Shown here piece by piece: positions 8,118 through 18,069 of a stretch of DNA of 62,073 bases. Origin of the DNA: Burkholderiaceae bacterium (lineage in GTDB: Bacteria; Pseudomonadota; Gammaproteobacteria; Burkholderiales; Burkholderiaceae_D). The DNA is taken from positions 1 to 62,073 of the forward strand of contig JAFANH010000046.1 in assembly GCA_019232795.1 (NCBI GenBank), in the 5' to 3' direction. Under the pieces are notes generated by a model, which searched no databases, was not told the origin of the DNA, and worked only from the letters and a program-made list of their open reading frames with translations. The position numbers and the translations under genes were made by a program. The stretch's first letter is position 1. Every line of letters starts with the position of its first letter.

Positions 8118-9020
8118 TCAACTGACTTCGGCCATCGGTTCGGTACCGGCCGCGGCAGGTTTTTTCGTGGTGGTGATCATGATGACGCTGCCCAGTATGA
8201 TGACCATGGCCAGCAGTTCGCGCAAGCCTATTGCCTCGCCGGCAAAGGCCGCGCCGAGCGCCACGGCGATCACGGGATTGACGTAGGCATAGCTGGAAGC
8301 CAGCGCATTTGAAACGTTCGACAATAGATACATATACGCGGAAAACGCGGCCAGCGAGCCGGCCACCACCAGGTAGGCCCAGGCCGAAAACGCCGGCAGC
8401 GTGACCGGCGTGATCAGGGTTTCGCCGCGCAGCCAGGCGACGCCCATCAACACGATGCCGCCCATCAGCATTTCGCTGGCAAAGCCCATGGCGCCGGGCG
8501 CCAGCGCCAATTTCTTTTTGGCCAGCACCGAGCCGAAGGTCCAACTTGCTACCGCACCCATCACGGCCAGCACGCCGCCTGCGTGCGCGGAAAAGTCGTT
8601 GCCGCCGGCTAGCAGGGCGACGCCACCGAAGCCGACCAGGATGCCCATCCATTCACGCGCGCTCGGCCATTCGCCGAACATGCCGGCAAACAAGGCCATG
8701 CTCAAGGGGGCGCTGGCGATGAAGACCGAGGTCAGGCCCGACGACACAGTCTGCTCGCCGACTGCCGTCAAACCCATGCCGCTACCGAGCAGCAAGGCGC
8801 CGACGATGGCGGCGTCGCGCCATTCGCGCCAGTTCGGATTCGGAGCGCCGCGCAGTTTCAGCCAGATATACAGGATGGACCCGGCGGCGCAGAAGCGTGT
8901 ACCCATCAGCAGGAAGGGAGGGAACGATTCGAGCGCGATGCGTATGCCCAGATAGGTGGAGCCCCATACCAGATAGGTGGTCAACAGGGCTAGTAATGAT
9001 AATTTTGGCAAGGAGCGCAT
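8118..9020 (-). CDS. EamA/DMT superfamily permease, YedA-like
   Basis: 300 residues with ten hydrophobic segments in two EamA repeats. VWGSTYLGIRIALESFPPFLLMGTRF is the RhaT/EamA opening repeat with the YedA-type W-G-S-T-Y-L motif, and AYVNPVIAVALGAAFAGE is its counterpart near the end of repeat two. Relatives export amino acids or other metabolites across the inner membrane; the substrate here is unknown. Downstream neighbour in the same direction is the truncated haemoglobin (29 bp apart), so the two may be co-transcribed. Confidence 0.9.
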   Translation of the reverse strand: MRSLPKLSLLALLTTYLVWGSTYLGIRIALESFPPFLLMGTRFCAAGSILYIWLKLRGAPNPNWREWRDAAIVGALLLGSGMGLTAVGEQTVSSGLTSVFIASAPLSMALFAGMFGEWPSAREWMGILVGFGGVALLAGGNDFSAHAGGVLAVMGAVASWTFGSVLAKKKLALAPGAMGFASEMLMGGIVLMGVAWLRGETLITPVTLPAFSAWAYLVVAGSLAAFSAYMYLLSNVSNALASSYAYVNPVIAVALGAAFAGEAIGLRELLAMVIILGSVIMITTTKKPAAAGTEPMAEVS

Positions 9021-9179
9021 AACAAAAACACAAGAATTGAACGAGGGAAAGAGGTCGGGGTAAGAGTATACGTCCTGGCCCGGATTCTTCGCTTCCCTGC
9101 CCGGCGCGATACCGCTACAATGCGTCGCTTGGCGGAATCTGAAGTGAAGTGATTCACTAGCTGGATTCTGCTATAAAGA

Positions 9180-9196
9180 GATTGAGACCCTCAATC
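9180..9196. promoter_or_regulatory. Inverted repeat GATTGAG-N3-CTCAATC upstream of the indolepyruvate oxidoreductase
   Basis: Perfect 7-bp arms spaced by ACC, 78 bp before the start codon at 9274. Placement suits an operator or leader hairpin. No regulator can be named from sequence. Confidence 0.4.
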
Positions 9197-9273
9197 GCGC
9201 GCGCTGATACAGCCGCGCCCTACCCGGGCGCTTCGTATGCGGCGGCAATCTGAAATATCATTTTGGAGAAAAC

Positions 9274-12200
9274 ATGTCCTTCCCACCGTCCGCGGCGTCC
9301 GCCGGACTGTCCGATGCCGTGCGCAGCATCGCCAGCGCTTCTTCCCCACTAGCCCCCGTCAATCTCGACGACAAGTACACGTCGAATACCGGTTCTATCT
9401 ATCTCTCAGGCATCCAGGCCCTGGTGCGCCTGCCCATGATCCAGCGCCAGCGTGATCTCGCCGCCGGGCTCAATACCGCCGGTTTCATTTCCGGCTACCG
9501 CGGCTCGCCCTTGGGCGGTCTCGACGAGGCCTTGTGGAAAGCGGAAAAGCTGCTCGCAGCCCAGCACGTCAAGTTCGTACCCGGCGTCAACGAAGATCTG
9601 GCGGCAACGGCGGTCTGGGGCTCGCAACAAGTCGATTTGATCGGCCCTTCCAGCTACGACGGCGTGTTCGCCATGTGGTACGGCAAGGGGCCGGGCGTGG
9701 ACCGCTGCGGCGACGTCTTCAAGCACATGAACCATGCCGGCACCGCCAAGCATGGCGGCGTGCTGCTGGTGGCCGGCGACGACCACGGCGCTTATTCGTC
9801 GACGCTGCCGCACCAGTCGGATCACATGTTTTCCGCCTCGATGATCCCGGTTCTGTATCCGTGCAACGTGCAGGAATATCTCGACCTCGGCCTGCATGCC
9901 TGGGCCATGTCGCGCTTCTCGGGGTGCGCGGTGGCCTTCAAGGCCCTGGCCGACACGGTCGAATCGAGCGCATCGGTCGATGCCGATCCGTTCCGCCTGC
10001 AAATCACGCTGCCGACCGACTTCGTCATGCCGGAAGGCGGCCTCAATGCCCGCCTGTCCAACGAATACCTGGGCATCCAGGCGCGCAAGCAGGAAGCCTT
10101 AATGCAGGATTACAAGATTTATGCTGCCCTGGCCTATGCGCGCGCCAACAAGCTCAACCACGTCACCATCGACAGCCACCATGCCAAGCTCGGCATCATT
10201 GCCTCGGGCAAATCCTATCTCGACGTGCTCGACGCGTTGGAAGAGCTGGGCATAGACGAGAAAATGGCGTCCGAGATCGGCATCCGCGTGTACAAGGTGG
10301 CCATGCCCTGGCCGCTGGAGCCGGACGGCGTGCGCGAGTTCGCGCAAGGCCTCGACGAAATCCTGGTGGTCGAAGAAAAGCGCCAGATCGTCGAATACCA
10401 ATTGAAGGAACAGCTCTACAACTGGCGCGACGACGTGCGCCCGCGCGTGATCGGAAAGTTCGACGAAAAAGGCGAATGGGTTGCGCCGCGCGGCGAGTGG
10501 CTGCTTACTTCCAAGGCCGACTTCTCGGTCGCGCAGATCGCCCGGGTGATCGCTTCACGCATCGCGCGCTTTCACGTCAGCGACTTGATCAAGGCGCGCC
10601 TGAGCTTCCTCGAAGCCAAGGACGCGGTGCTGAAAAAGGCGGTCAATACGCCGCCGCGCCCGGCCTACTATTGCTCGGGTTGCCCGCACAATACCTCGAC
10701 CAAGGTGCCGGAAGGCAGCTTCGCGCTGGCCGGTATCGGCTGCCACGTGATGGCCACCGCCATCTACCCCGAATACAACAAGACCACCACCCATATGGGC
10801 GGCGAAGGCGCGCCCTGGATCGGCCAGGCGCCGTTCTCGAAAGTGCCGCATGTGTTCGCCAACCTTGGCGATGGCACTTACTTCCACTCGGGTTATCTGG
10901 CGATCCGTGCCGCGGTCGCGGCCAAGGTCAATATGACCTACAAGATCCTGTTCAACGACGCGGTGGCCATGACCGGCGGGCAGCCGGTCGACGGCATCAC
11001 CTCGGTGCCCATGATCGCGCAGCAGATGGCGGCCGAAGGTGTGCTGCGCATCGCACTGGTGACCGAAGACCTCGGCCGCTACGTGCAGCGCACAGGCCTG
11101 CCGAACATTGTCAGCCTGCACGACCGCAAGGAACTCGATGCCGTGCAGCGCGAACTGCGCGAGATCGAGGGCGTGTCCATCCTGATCTACGACCAGACCT
11201 GCGCCGCAGAAAAGCGCCGCCGCCGCAAGAAGAATGCTTACCCCGATCCGGCCAAGCGCATGTTCATCAATGAAGCCGTGTGTGAGGGCTGCGGCGATTG
11301 CGGCATGCAATCGAACTGCACTTCCATCCTGCCGCTCGAGACCGAGTTCGGCCGCAAGCGTGTGATCGACCAGTCTTCGTGCAACAAGGATTACTCGTGC
11401 GTGAAAGGCTTTTGTCCGAGCTTTGTCACGGTCGAAGGCGGCAAGCTGAAGAAATCGAAGGCAGACACGGCCAAGCAAGATGACTTTGGTACCCTGCCGG
11501 AGCCGCAATTGCCGGCCTGCGATGCGCCTTACAACATCCTGCTCAACGGCATAGGCGGCACCGGCGTGATCACGGTCGGCGCCCTGATCGGCATGGCTGC
11601 CCATCTTGAAGGCAAGGGGGTGTCGGTGCTGGACATGACCGGCATGTCGCAAAAGAACGGCTCGGTGACTTCGCATATCCGCGTCGCCAACAACGTCAAG
11701 CGCATCCGCGCCCAGCGCATCGCCACCGGCGAAGCCGACCTGATCCTCGGCTGCGACATGCTGACCGCCGGTTCGCAAGACGCGATCTCCAAGATGCGCC
11801 CTGGCCGCACGCGCGCCGTGGTCAACACCCATCAGCAACCGACCGGACCGTTCGCGCAAAACCCGGACTGGGATTTCCCTTTCGAGCAGGTGCAGGCGCT
11901 GATCAACGAATCGGTCGACAACCGTTCCGACTTCATCAACGCCACCAAGCTGGCGACGGCCTTGATGGGCGATTCGATTGCGACCAATTTGTTCATGCTG
12001 GGCTTCGCCTGGCAAAAAGGCGCGATTCCGGTATCGGAAGCGGCATTGTTGCGCGCCATAGAAATGAATGGCGTGGCGATCGAATCCAACAAGAAGAGTT
12101 TCCTGTGGGGGCGTCGTGCCGCTGCCGATCTGGCGCGCGTCGAACGCATTGCGCTGCCGCCCAAGCCGGTGGTGCTGCAAATGCCGCAGAGCTTCGACAG

Positions 12201-12852
12201 CGTGGTCAAGCGCCGCAAGGAATTCCTGGCCGCCTACCAGGATATCGCTTATGCCGAGCGTTACGAACAACTGGTGATGCAAGTGCGCGCTGCGGAAGCC
12301 AAATTGAACGACGCTTCGGGCCGCAAGGATACGCGCCTGTCGACCGCGGTGGCCAAGAGCTATTTCAAGCTGATGGCGTACAAGGACGAATACGAAGTCG
12401 CGCGCCTGTACACCGATGGCCAGTTCGTCGAAAAGCTGAAGAACCAGTTCGAGGGCGAGTTCAGCGTCAAGTTTAACCTGGCGCCGCCATTGTTCGCGAA
12501 AAAGAACGAGCACGGCCACCTGGTCAAGGCGCAATACGGCTCCTGGGTATGGCACGCCTTCCGCATGCTGGCCAAGCTGAAATTCCTGCGCGGCAGCAAA
12601 CTCGATTTGTTCGGCTACACCGCCGAGCGCAAGAGCGAACGGCAGATGATAGGCGAGTACTACGATACCGTGCAGACCTTGCTGGCCGGTTTGCAGGCCG
12701 ACAACTTGGCCGCCGCGGCCGAAATCGCGGCCTTGCCGGAAAAAGTGCGCGGCTTTGGTCACGTCAAGGAAAAGGCGGTGCAGGAGTACCATCAGGAGAA
12801 AGCGCGCCTGTTGGCGGCCTATCCGGGTGTTGCTCATGCGCATGCGGCTTGA
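9274..12852 (+). CDS. Indolepyruvate ferredoxin oxidoreductase, single-chain fused form
   Basis: 1192 residues. Enzymes of this group oxidatively decarboxylate aryl pyruvates (and possibly branched 2-oxo acids) to acyl-CoA, passing electrons to ferredoxin; cytosolic. From the N-terminus: a pyrimidine-binding TPP region (SGYRGSPLGGLDEAL), CSGCPHNTST, a TPP-pyrophosphate domain (NLGDGTYFHSG, NDAVAMTGGQPVDG), a cysteine cluster beginning at C670 (CEGCGDCGMQSNC and further cysteines to CVKGFC) for iron-sulfur binding, then the gamma domain (LNGIGGTGVITVGALIG, from about residue 754) and a C-terminal extension. Archaeal enzymes split these parts over IorA and IorB; here all are in one chain, as is usual in Burkholderiales. 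The start is supported by GGAGAA just before the ATG. Next gene in the same direction is icmF. Confidence 0.93.
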   Translation: MSFPPSAASAGLSDAVRSIASASSPLAPVNLDDKYTSNTGSIYLSGIQALVRLPMIQRQRDLAAGLNTAGFISGYRGSPLGGLDEALWKAEKLLAAQHVKFVPGVNEDLAATAVWGSQQVDLIGPSSYDGVFAMWYGKGPGVDRCGDVFKHMNHAGTAKHGGVLLVAGDDHGAYSSTLPHQSDHMFSASMIPVLYPCNVQEYLDLGLHAWAMSRFSGCAVAFKALADTVESSASVDADPFRLQITLPTDFVMPEGGLNARLSNEYLGIQARKQEALMQDYKIYAALAYARANKLNHVTIDSHHAKLGIIASGKSYLDVLDALEELGIDEKMASEIGIRVYKVAMPWPLEPDGVREFAQGLDEILVVEEKRQIVEYQLKEQLYNWRDDVRPRVIGKFDEKGEWVAPRGEWLLTSKADFSVAQIARVIASRIARFHVSDLIKARLSFLEAKDAVLKKAVNTPPRPAYYCSGCPHNTSTKVPEGSFALAGIGCHVMATAIYPEYNKTTTHMGGEGAPWIGQAPFSKVPHVFANLGDGTYFHSGYLAIRAAVAAKVNMTYKILFNDAVAMTGGQPVDGITSVPMIAQQMAAEGVLRIALVTEDLGRYVQRTGLPNIVSLHDRKELDAVQRELREIEGVSILIYDQTCAAEKRRRRKKNAYPDPAKRMFINEAVCEGCGDCGMQSNCTSILPLETEFGRKRVIDQSSCNKDYSCVKGFCPSFVTVEGGKLKKSKADTAKQDDFGTLPEPQLPACDAPYNILLNGIGGTGVITVGALIGMAAHLEGKGVSVLDMTGMSQKNGSVTSHIRVANNVKRIRAQRIATGEADLILGCDMLTAGSQDAISKMRPGRTRAVVNTHQQPTGPFAQNPDWDFPFEQVQALINESVDNRSDFINATKLATALMGDSIATNLFMLGFAWQKGAIPVSEAALLRAIEMNGVAIESNKKSFLWGRRAAADLARVERIALPPKPVVLQMPQSFDSVVKRRKEFLAAYQDIAYAERYEQLVMQVRAAEAKLNDASGRKDTRLSTAVAKSYFKLMAYKDEYEVARLYTDGQFVEKLKNQFEGEFSVKFNLAPPLFAKKNEHGHLVKAQYGSWVWHAFRMLAKLKFLRGSKLDLFGYTAERKSERQMIGEYYDTVQTLLAGLQADNLAAAAEIAALPEKVRGFGHVKEKAVQEYHQEKARLLAAYPGVAHAHAA

Positions 12853-12880
12853 GGTTGCCGACGCTAGCGGCGTTTACTGT

Positions 12881-12991
12881 CTCCCCTCGCCCACGAAGCG
12901 GGAGAGGGGTTGGGGGGAGAGGGTAGTCGTCAAGGACGTCTGCCTTGCAAGCACCCTCTCCCCTACCCCTCTCCCGCAAGCGGGCGAGGGG
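12881..12991. repeat. BIME-like inverted pair of CCCTCTCCC palindromes
   Basis: Two copies in opposite orientation (12881-12923 and 12952-12991) separated by a spacer that closely resembles the spacer of the pair at 28858-28967 (TAGTCGTCAAGG against TAGTTGTCAAGG), so the whole pair is the mobile or duplicated unit. It lies directly after the indolepyruvate oxidoreductase gene and may end or stabilise its transcript. Confidence 0.85.
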
Positions 12992-13062
12992 AGTATCGGC
13001 TAAAAAGTGAAAATTTACCGCCTCAACATGCAATTTTGACAAGTTCAATTTGGCCTTAATTG

Positions 13063-13078
13063 ACGTTTACGTAAACGT
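13063..13078. promoter_or_regulatory. Perfect 16-bp palindrome ACGTTTACGTAAACGT, likely operator of icmF
   Basis: ACGTTTAC followed by its exact complement GTAAACGT, inside TTG...AAT, 57 bp upstream of the icmF start. From memory, MerR-family LiuR and related regulators of branched-chain amino acid and acyl-CoA catabolism in Proteobacteria use sites of this TTTACGT/ACGTAAA type, which would fit control of a short-chain acyl-CoA mutase. The palindrome is seen; the regulator is inferred. Confidence 0.65.
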
Positions 13079-13135
13079 AATACAGCGCTAGAATTTTTAC
13101 CTCGTTTTGCACAGCACCCACGATTTGAGGAAGCC

Positions 13136-16100
13136 ATGACCGATCTTTCCATCGCCCAGAAACTCACCGAATACAAGCCGGCCAACAAGGTGCGTTTTGT
13201 CACGGCGGCCTCGCTGTTCGACGGCCACGACGCTTCGATCAACATCATGCGCCGCATCCTGATGGCCAATGGCGCCGAGGTGATCCATCTCGGCCATAAC
13301 CGCTCGGTCGACGATATCGTTACCGCCGCCTTGCAGGAAGACGTGCAAGGCATCGCCATCTCGAGCTACCAGGGCGGCCACGTCGAATACTTCAAGTACA
13401 TGATCGACCTGCTCAAGCAGCGCGGCGGCAGCCACATCAAGGTGTTCGGCGGCGGCGGCGGCGTGATTGTGCCGGCCGAGATCGCCGACTTGCACGCCTA
13501 TGGCGTGGCGCGCATCTTCAGCCCGGAAGACGGCCAGCGCATGGGCTTGGTTGGCATGATCCTGTCCATGATCCAGGCTTGCGACAGCGACCTGTCGCAA
13601 TATGCGCCCGGCAAGCTCGATGCCTTGACCAAGGGCGAACAAGGTATGCGCCAGCGCGCGCTGGCGCAATTGATCACAGCGCTGGAAAGCGGCAAGGCCG
13701 ACCCCGCGCTCAAGGCCAAGCTGGCCGAAGCAGCCGCCAAGAGCAAGGTGCCAGCCCTGGGTATCACCGGTACTGGCGGCGCCGGCAAGTCTTCGCTGAC
13801 CGACGAATTGATCCGCCGCATCCGCCTCGACCAGGGTGATGCGCTCGATATTGCGCTGATTTCGATCGACCCTTCGCGCCGCAAGTCGGGCGGCGCCCTG
13901 CTCGGCGACCGCATCCGCATGAATGCGATCGGTCCGTGGAACGGGCAATCCCGGGTCTTCATGCGTTCGCTGGCGACGCGCGAAGCGGGTTCGGAAATTT
14001 CGCAAGCCCTGCCCGACGTGATCGCCGCCTGCAAGGTGGCCGGCTTCGACCTGATCCTGGTCGAAACCTCGGGCATAGGCCAGGGCGATGCCGCGATCGT
14101 GCCGCACGTCGATGTGAGCATGTACGTGATGACGCCCGAATTCGGCGCCGCCTCGCAGCTCGAGAAAATCGACATGCTCGATTTCGCCGACTTCGTCGCC
14201 ATCAACAAGTTCGACCGCAAGGGCGCACAGGATGCACTGCGCGACGTCGCCAAGCAATACCAGCGCAACCGCGAGCTGTTCAGCCAGAAGCCGGAAGACA
14301 TGCCGGTGTATGGCACGCAAGCATCGCGCTTCAATGACGACGGCGTCACTGCGCTTTATCAAGGTTTGCTGCCGAAGCTGAAGGCGCTCGGTTTGCCGCT
14401 CAAGGCAGGGGTGCTTGCTCCGGCCTACGTGAAGGCCTCGACCGGCAAGAACACCATTGTGCCGCCGGCGCGCAGCCGCTACCTGGCCGAGATCGCCGAC
14501 ACCGTGCGCGGCTACCACAAGCAGGTGCGCAAGCAAGTGACGCTGGCGCGCGAACGTCAGCAGTTGCAGGAAGCCAAGCGCATGCTGGGCAAGGCGGGCA
14601 AGAACGTCGGATTGGCTGACTTTGACGACGTCATCGCCGAGCGCGAAACCAAGCTCGACGCCGGCGCCAAGAAATTGCTGGCGCAATGGCCGGATCTGCA
14701 GAACGCCTATGCCGGTGACGAATACGTGGTGAAAATCCGCGACAAGGAAATCCGTACCCAGCTGGTGTCGACCACGCTGTCGGGCACCAAGATTCACAAG
14801 GTGGCGCTGCCGCGCTATGAAGACCACGGCGAAATCCTGCGCTGGCTGATGCTGGAAAACGTGCCGGGCTCCTTCCCCTACACGGCCGGCGTGTTCGCCT
14901 TCAAGCGCGAAGGCGAAGACCCGACCCGCATGTTCGCCGGTGAAGGCGACTGCTTCCGCACCAACCGCCGGTTCAAGCTGGTGTCGGAAGGCATGGAAGC
15001 CAAGCGCCTGTCGACCGCGTTCGACTCGGTCACGCTGTACGGCGCCGATCCGGCTTTGCGCCCAGACATCTACGGCAAGGTCGGCAACTCCGGCGTCTCG
15101 ATCGCCACGCTCGACGACATGAAGGTCTTGTACGATGGCTTCGACCTGTGCGACCCGGCCACCTCGGTGTCGATGACCATCAACGGCCCGGCGCCGACCA
15201 TCCTGGCGATGTTCATGAACACCGCCGTCGATCAGCAACTGGCGAAGTTCCGCGCCGACAACAAGCGCGAGCCGAGCGACGACGAAGCCGCCAAGATCAA
15301 GGCCTGGGTGCTGCAAAACGTGCGCGGCACGGTGCAGGCCGACATCCTCAAGGAAGATCAGGGTCAGAACACCTGCATCTTCTCGACCGAGTTTTCGCTC
15401 AAGGTGATGGGCGACATCCAGGAATATTTCGTGCACCACCAGGTGCGCAATTTCTACTCGGTGTCGATCTCGGGCTACCACATCGCCGAAGCCGGCGCCA
15501 ACCCGATTTCACAATTGGCGTTCACGCTCTCGAACGGCTTCACCTTCGTCGAAGCCTACCTGGCGCGCGGCATGCACATCGACGACTTCGGCCCCAACCT
15601 GTCGTTCTTCTTTTCCAACGGCATGGACCCCGAGTACACGGTGCTAGGCCGCGTGGCGCGCCGCATCTGGGCGGTGGCGATGCGCGAGAAATACGGCGCC
15701 GGCGAGCGCGCGCAAAAGCTCAAGTACCATGTGCAGACCTCGGGCCGCTCGCTGCATGCGCAAGAGATCGATTTCAACGATATCCGCACCACGCTGCAAG
15801 CACTGATCGCGATCTACGACAACTGCAATTCGCTGCACACCAACGCCTACGACGAAGCCATCACCACGCCGACCGACGAATCGGTGCGCCGCGCGCTGGC
15901 GATCCAGCTCATCATCAACCGCGAATGGGGGCTGGCCAAGAACGAGAATCCGAACCAGGGCAGCTTCATCATCGAACAGTTGACCGACCTGGTGGAAGAA
16001 GCCGTGCTGCAGGAGTTCGAACGCATTGCCGAACGCGGCGGCGTGCTCGGCGCGATGGAAACCGGCTACCAGCGCGGCAAGATCCAGGAAGAGTCGATGC

Positions 16101-16423
16101 TGTACGAGCACAAGAAGCACGACGGCTCGCTGCCCATCATCGGCGTCAACACTTTCCGCAATCCGCATGCGATCGGCACCGCGCCGCACATCGAGCTGGC
16201 CCGTTCGACCGACGAGGAAAAGGAATCGCAACTGACCCGCCTGGCGGATTTCCACACGCGCCACGCGGCCGAAGCGCCGGCCATGCTGGCCGCCCTGCAG
16301 CAAGCCGTGATCGCCAACGACAATGTGTTCGCGAAACTGATGGATGCGGTGCGCGTGTGTTCGCTGGGGCAGATTACCGATGCGCTGTTTGCCGTCGGTG
16401 GACAGTATCGGCGCAGCATGTAA
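13136..16423 (+). CDS. icmF: Fused isobutyryl-CoA mutase IcmF with G-protein chaperone
   Basis: 1095 residues, the full-length fused IcmF. Domains: B12-binding Rossmann domain at the N-terminus with the D-x-H-x-x-G-like ligand region FDGHDASIN (base ligand H31); a MeaI-type GTPase domain (P-loop GTGGAGKSS near residue 215, base motif NKFD near 356) that guards cofactor loading; and the C-terminal TIM-barrel acyl-CoA mutase domain (from about residue 550, with [33 protein letters not shown] and [11 protein letters not shown]). It interconverts isobutyryl-CoA and n-butyryl-CoA with coenzyme B12, and some members also act on pivalyl- or isovaleryl-CoA. A palindromic operator lies upstream and a hairpin terminator downstream. 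Confidence 0.96.
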   Translation: MTDLSIAQKLTEYKPANKVRFVTAASLFDGHDASINIMRRILMANGAEVIHLGHNRSVDDIVTAALQEDVQGIAISSYQGGHVEYFKYMIDLLKQRGGSHIKVFGGGGGVIVPAEIADLHAYGVARIFSPEDGQRMGLVGMILSMIQACDSDLSQYAPGKLDALTKGEQGMRQRALAQLITALESGKADPALKAKLAEAAAKSKVPALGITGTGGAGKSSLTDELIRRIRLDQGDALDIALISIDPSRRKSGGALLGDRIRMNAIGPWNGQSRVFMRSLATREAGSEISQALPDVIAACKVAGFDLILVETSGIGQGDAAIVPHVDVSMYVMTPEFGAASQLEKIDMLDFADFVAINKFDRKGAQDALRDVAKQYQRNRELFSQKPEDMPVYGTQASRFNDDGVTALYQGLLPKLKALGLPLKAGVLAPAYVKASTGKNTIVPPARSRYLAEIADTVRGYHKQVRKQVTLARERQQLQEAKRMLGKAGKNVGLADFDDVIAERETKLDAGAKKLLAQWPDLQNAYAGDEYVVKIRDKEIRTQLVSTTLSGTKIHKVALPRYEDHGEILRWLMLENVPGSFPYTAGVFAFKREGEDPTRMFAGEGDCFRTNRRFKLVSEGMEAKRLSTAFDSVTLYGADPALRPDIYGKVGNSGVSIATLDDMKVLYDGFDLCDPATSVSMTINGPAPTILAMFMNTAVDQQLAKFRADNKREPSDDEAAKIKAWVLQNVRGTVQADILKEDQGQNTCIFSTEFSLKVMGDIQEYFVHHQVRNFYSVSISGYHIAEAGANPISQLAFTLSNGFTFVEAYLARGMHIDDFGPNLSFFFSNGMDPEYTVLGRVARRIWAVAMREKYGAGERAQKLKYHVQTSGRSLHAQEIDFNDIRTTLQALIAIYDNCNSLHTNAYDEAITTPTDESVRRALAIQLIINREWGLAKNENPNQGSFIIEQLTDLVEEAVLQEFERIAERGGVLGAMETGYQRGKIQEESMLYEHKKHDGSLPIIGVNTFRNPHAIGTAPHIELARSTDEEKESQLTRLADFHTRHAAEAPAMLAALQQAVIANDNVFAKLMDAVRVCSLGQITDALFAVGGQYRRSM

Positions 16424-16444
16424 GACCGGTGATTGTTGCAGCAG

Positions 16445-16480
16445 CGCCGGATTGATCGATCCGGCGTTTCATTCTTTTCA
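16445..16480 (+). terminator. Rho-independent terminator after icmF
   Basis: Stem CGCCGGAT/ATCCGGCG with a six-base loop, followed by the T-rich TTTCATTCTTTT. It starts 22 bp after the icmF stop codon. Confidence 0.75.
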
Positions 16481-16534
16481 GCGTTATGCCGGTATTTCAC
16501 TAAAATAGCTGGAACATCCAATTGGAGTTCCAGC

Positions 16535-17209
16535 ATGAGTGAAACGATACACATCGGTTTTCTGCTATTTCCCAAGGTTACCCAGCTCGACCTGACGGGG
16601 CCGGCCCAGATATTGAGCCGCGTCCCGCAAGCGAAAATACATCTGGTCTGGAAAGATCTGCAACCGGTGGCGACCGACGTCGGTTTTACCATCAATCCGA
16701 CCACGACCTTTGCCGACTGCCCGCAGCTCGATGTGTTGTGCGTCCCGGGCGGCTTCGGTGTGACCGACCAGGTGGTTGATGACGAGACTTTGACCTTCCT
16801 GCGTAGCCAGGGGGAAAACGCGCGCTATGTGACTTCGGTATGCAACGGCTCTCTGATCTTGGGCGCAGCCGGATTGCTCAAGGGCTACCAGTCTGCTTGC
16901 CACTGGTTATGGCGCAAGTACCTACCCTACTACGGCGCGGAACCGGTTGTCGCGCGCGTGGTGCGCGACCGTAACCGCATCTCGGGCGGCGGCGTGACGG
17001 CCGGTATTGACTTCGGACTGGTATTGGCGGCAGAGCTGGCCGGTGAGGAGACGGCGAAGACCTTGCAATTAGCCTTCGAGTACGATCCGCAACCGCCCTT
17101 CGATTGCGGCTCGCCGGAACGGGCCGGGCCCGATTTGGTTGCCAGGCTGCTGGCGGTGCAAGAAGAAAGAATCAGGGGTTTCGAAGCGCGCCTGCCGAGC
17201 AAGACCTGA
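16535..17209 (+). CDS. DJ-1/PfpI family protein, isonitrile hydratase-like
   Basis: 224 residues with one DJ-1/PfpI domain. IHIGFLLFPKVTQLDLTGPAQ is the strand/glutamine-region opening of the InhA-type branch, VLCVPGGFG precedes the elbow, and the nucleophile is C103 in TSVCNGSLILGAAGLL. Length and motif match Pseudomonas isonitrile hydratase InhA (catalytic cysteine near residue 101), which hydrates isonitriles to N-formamides. The same architecture forms the sensor domain of GlxA-type AraC regulators, but no helix-turn-helix domain follows here. The ATG at 16535 has GGAG upstream. Activity inferred. Confidence 0.85.
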   Translation: MSETIHIGFLLFPKVTQLDLTGPAQILSRVPQAKIHLVWKDLQPVATDVGFTINPTTTFADCPQLDVLCVPGGFGVTDQVVDDETLTFLRSQGENARYVTSVCNGSLILGAAGLLKGYQSACHWLWRKYLPYYGAEPVVARVVRDRNRISGGGVTAGIDFGLVLAAELAGEETAKTLQLAFEYDPQPPFDCGSPERAGPDLVARLLAVQEERIRGFEARLPSKT

Positions 17210-17218
17210 CATAAGGTC

Positions 17219-17884
17219 TTATCGCTTGCGCGCCAGCGTCAAGCCGTCGCCCACCGGCAGCATGGACAGATCGACGCGCTCATCATGGTGCAACTTTGTA
17301 TTCAAGGCTTGCAGCGCGGCGGTATCAGCATCGCCAGCGGCTGCTGGGCGCGCCACCTGCCCGCTCCATAGCACGTTGTCGATCGCGATCAAGCCGCCCG
17401 GCCGCAGCAGCTTCAGGCAGCGCTCGTAGTAAGCGTCGTAATTACTCTTGTCGGCGTCGATGAAAGCGAAATCGAAAGTGCCGGCTTCGCCCTGGGCCAG
17501 CAGGGCATCGAGCGTGTCGGTGGCGGGGCCGATGCGCAGGTCTATCTTGTTTGCCACTCCGGCCTTGTTCCAGTAGGGCTTGCCGAGGTCGGTGAATTCG
17601 GTGCTGATGTCGCAGGCAACGACTTTGCCGCCTTCAGGCAAAGCCAGCGCCACGGTCAGGCTGCTGTAGCCGGTGAACACGCCGATTTCCAGGGTCTTGC
17701 GGGCGCCGAGCAATTTGATCAGCAGCGCCATGAACTGGCCCTGCTCGGGCGAGATTTGCATCTGGGCGCGCGGGTGGCTGGTGGTGGCGGCGCGCAGTTC
17801 GGCCAGTACCGGGTGCTCGCGCAATGAGACGTTCAGCAGGTATTGATAGAGGTGATCGTCGAGGTTGATGCTGCGGTTGGACAT
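17219..17884 (-). CDS. Class I SAM-dependent O-methyltransferase (caffeoyl-CoA/catechol OMT type)
   Basis: 221 residues, Methyltransf_3 family. SAM-binding motif I is LEIGVFTGYSSLTVALALP (about residues 64-82), motif II VVACDIS, and FDFAFIDADKSNYDAYYERCLKLLRPGGLIAIDNVLWSGQV holds the metal-binding D-A-D-K and D-N residues that position a catechol. The substrate is probably a diphenolic or catecholic compound but cannot be named. It is convergent with the DJ-1 gene (9 bp between stops). The start at 17884 gives the expected N-terminal helix. Confidence 0.92.
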   Translation of the reverse strand: MSNRSINLDDHLYQYLLNVSLREHPVLAELRAATTSHPRAQMQISPEQGQFMALLIKLLGARKTLEIGVFTGYSSLTVALALPEGGKVVACDISTEFTDLGKPYWNKAGVANKIDLRIGPATDTLDALLAQGEAGTFDFAFIDADKSNYDAYYERCLKLLRPGGLIAIDNVLWSGQVARPAAAGDADTAALQALNTKLHHDERVDLSMLPVGDGLTLARKR

Positions 17885-17982
17885 GACGAATTCCGTTTCT
17901 CTATAGAGCTTTTGGAAAATAGATGATGCCACTACTGTCTCGTTTTTGCGAATCCGAGACTCTATGAATCGGTCTCTCGTCC

Positions 17983-18024
17983 ACCCTCACTATGGATTCC
18001 CGTCTACACGGGAATGACGGGGAA
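17983..18024. repeat. GTCCCCGC-family palindromic repeat, diverged copy
   Basis: CACTATGGATTCCCGTCTA then CACGGGAATGACGGGGAAA: a hairpin (TTCCCGT/ACGGGAA) with the same flanks (CACTATGG..., GACGGGGAAA) as the copies near 19772-19867 and 41586. Located between the methyltransferase and FAD-protein genes. Confidence 0.7.
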
Positions 18025-18069
18025 AGAGCAAGTGCGTAGCTTTTTTCAGTGCCCGCAATTTGGCCGACG

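Noticed and set aside
10555-12843. A 762-codon open frame antisense to the indolepyruvate oxidoreductase gene
   Set aside because: It shadows a clearly recognised gene on the plus strand; the translation is Arg/His/Gln-rich with no domain, as expected from GC-rich codon bias.
13097-15481. A 794-codon open frame antisense to icmF
   Set aside because: Same reason: composition without domains, fully inside a conserved coding region on the other strand.
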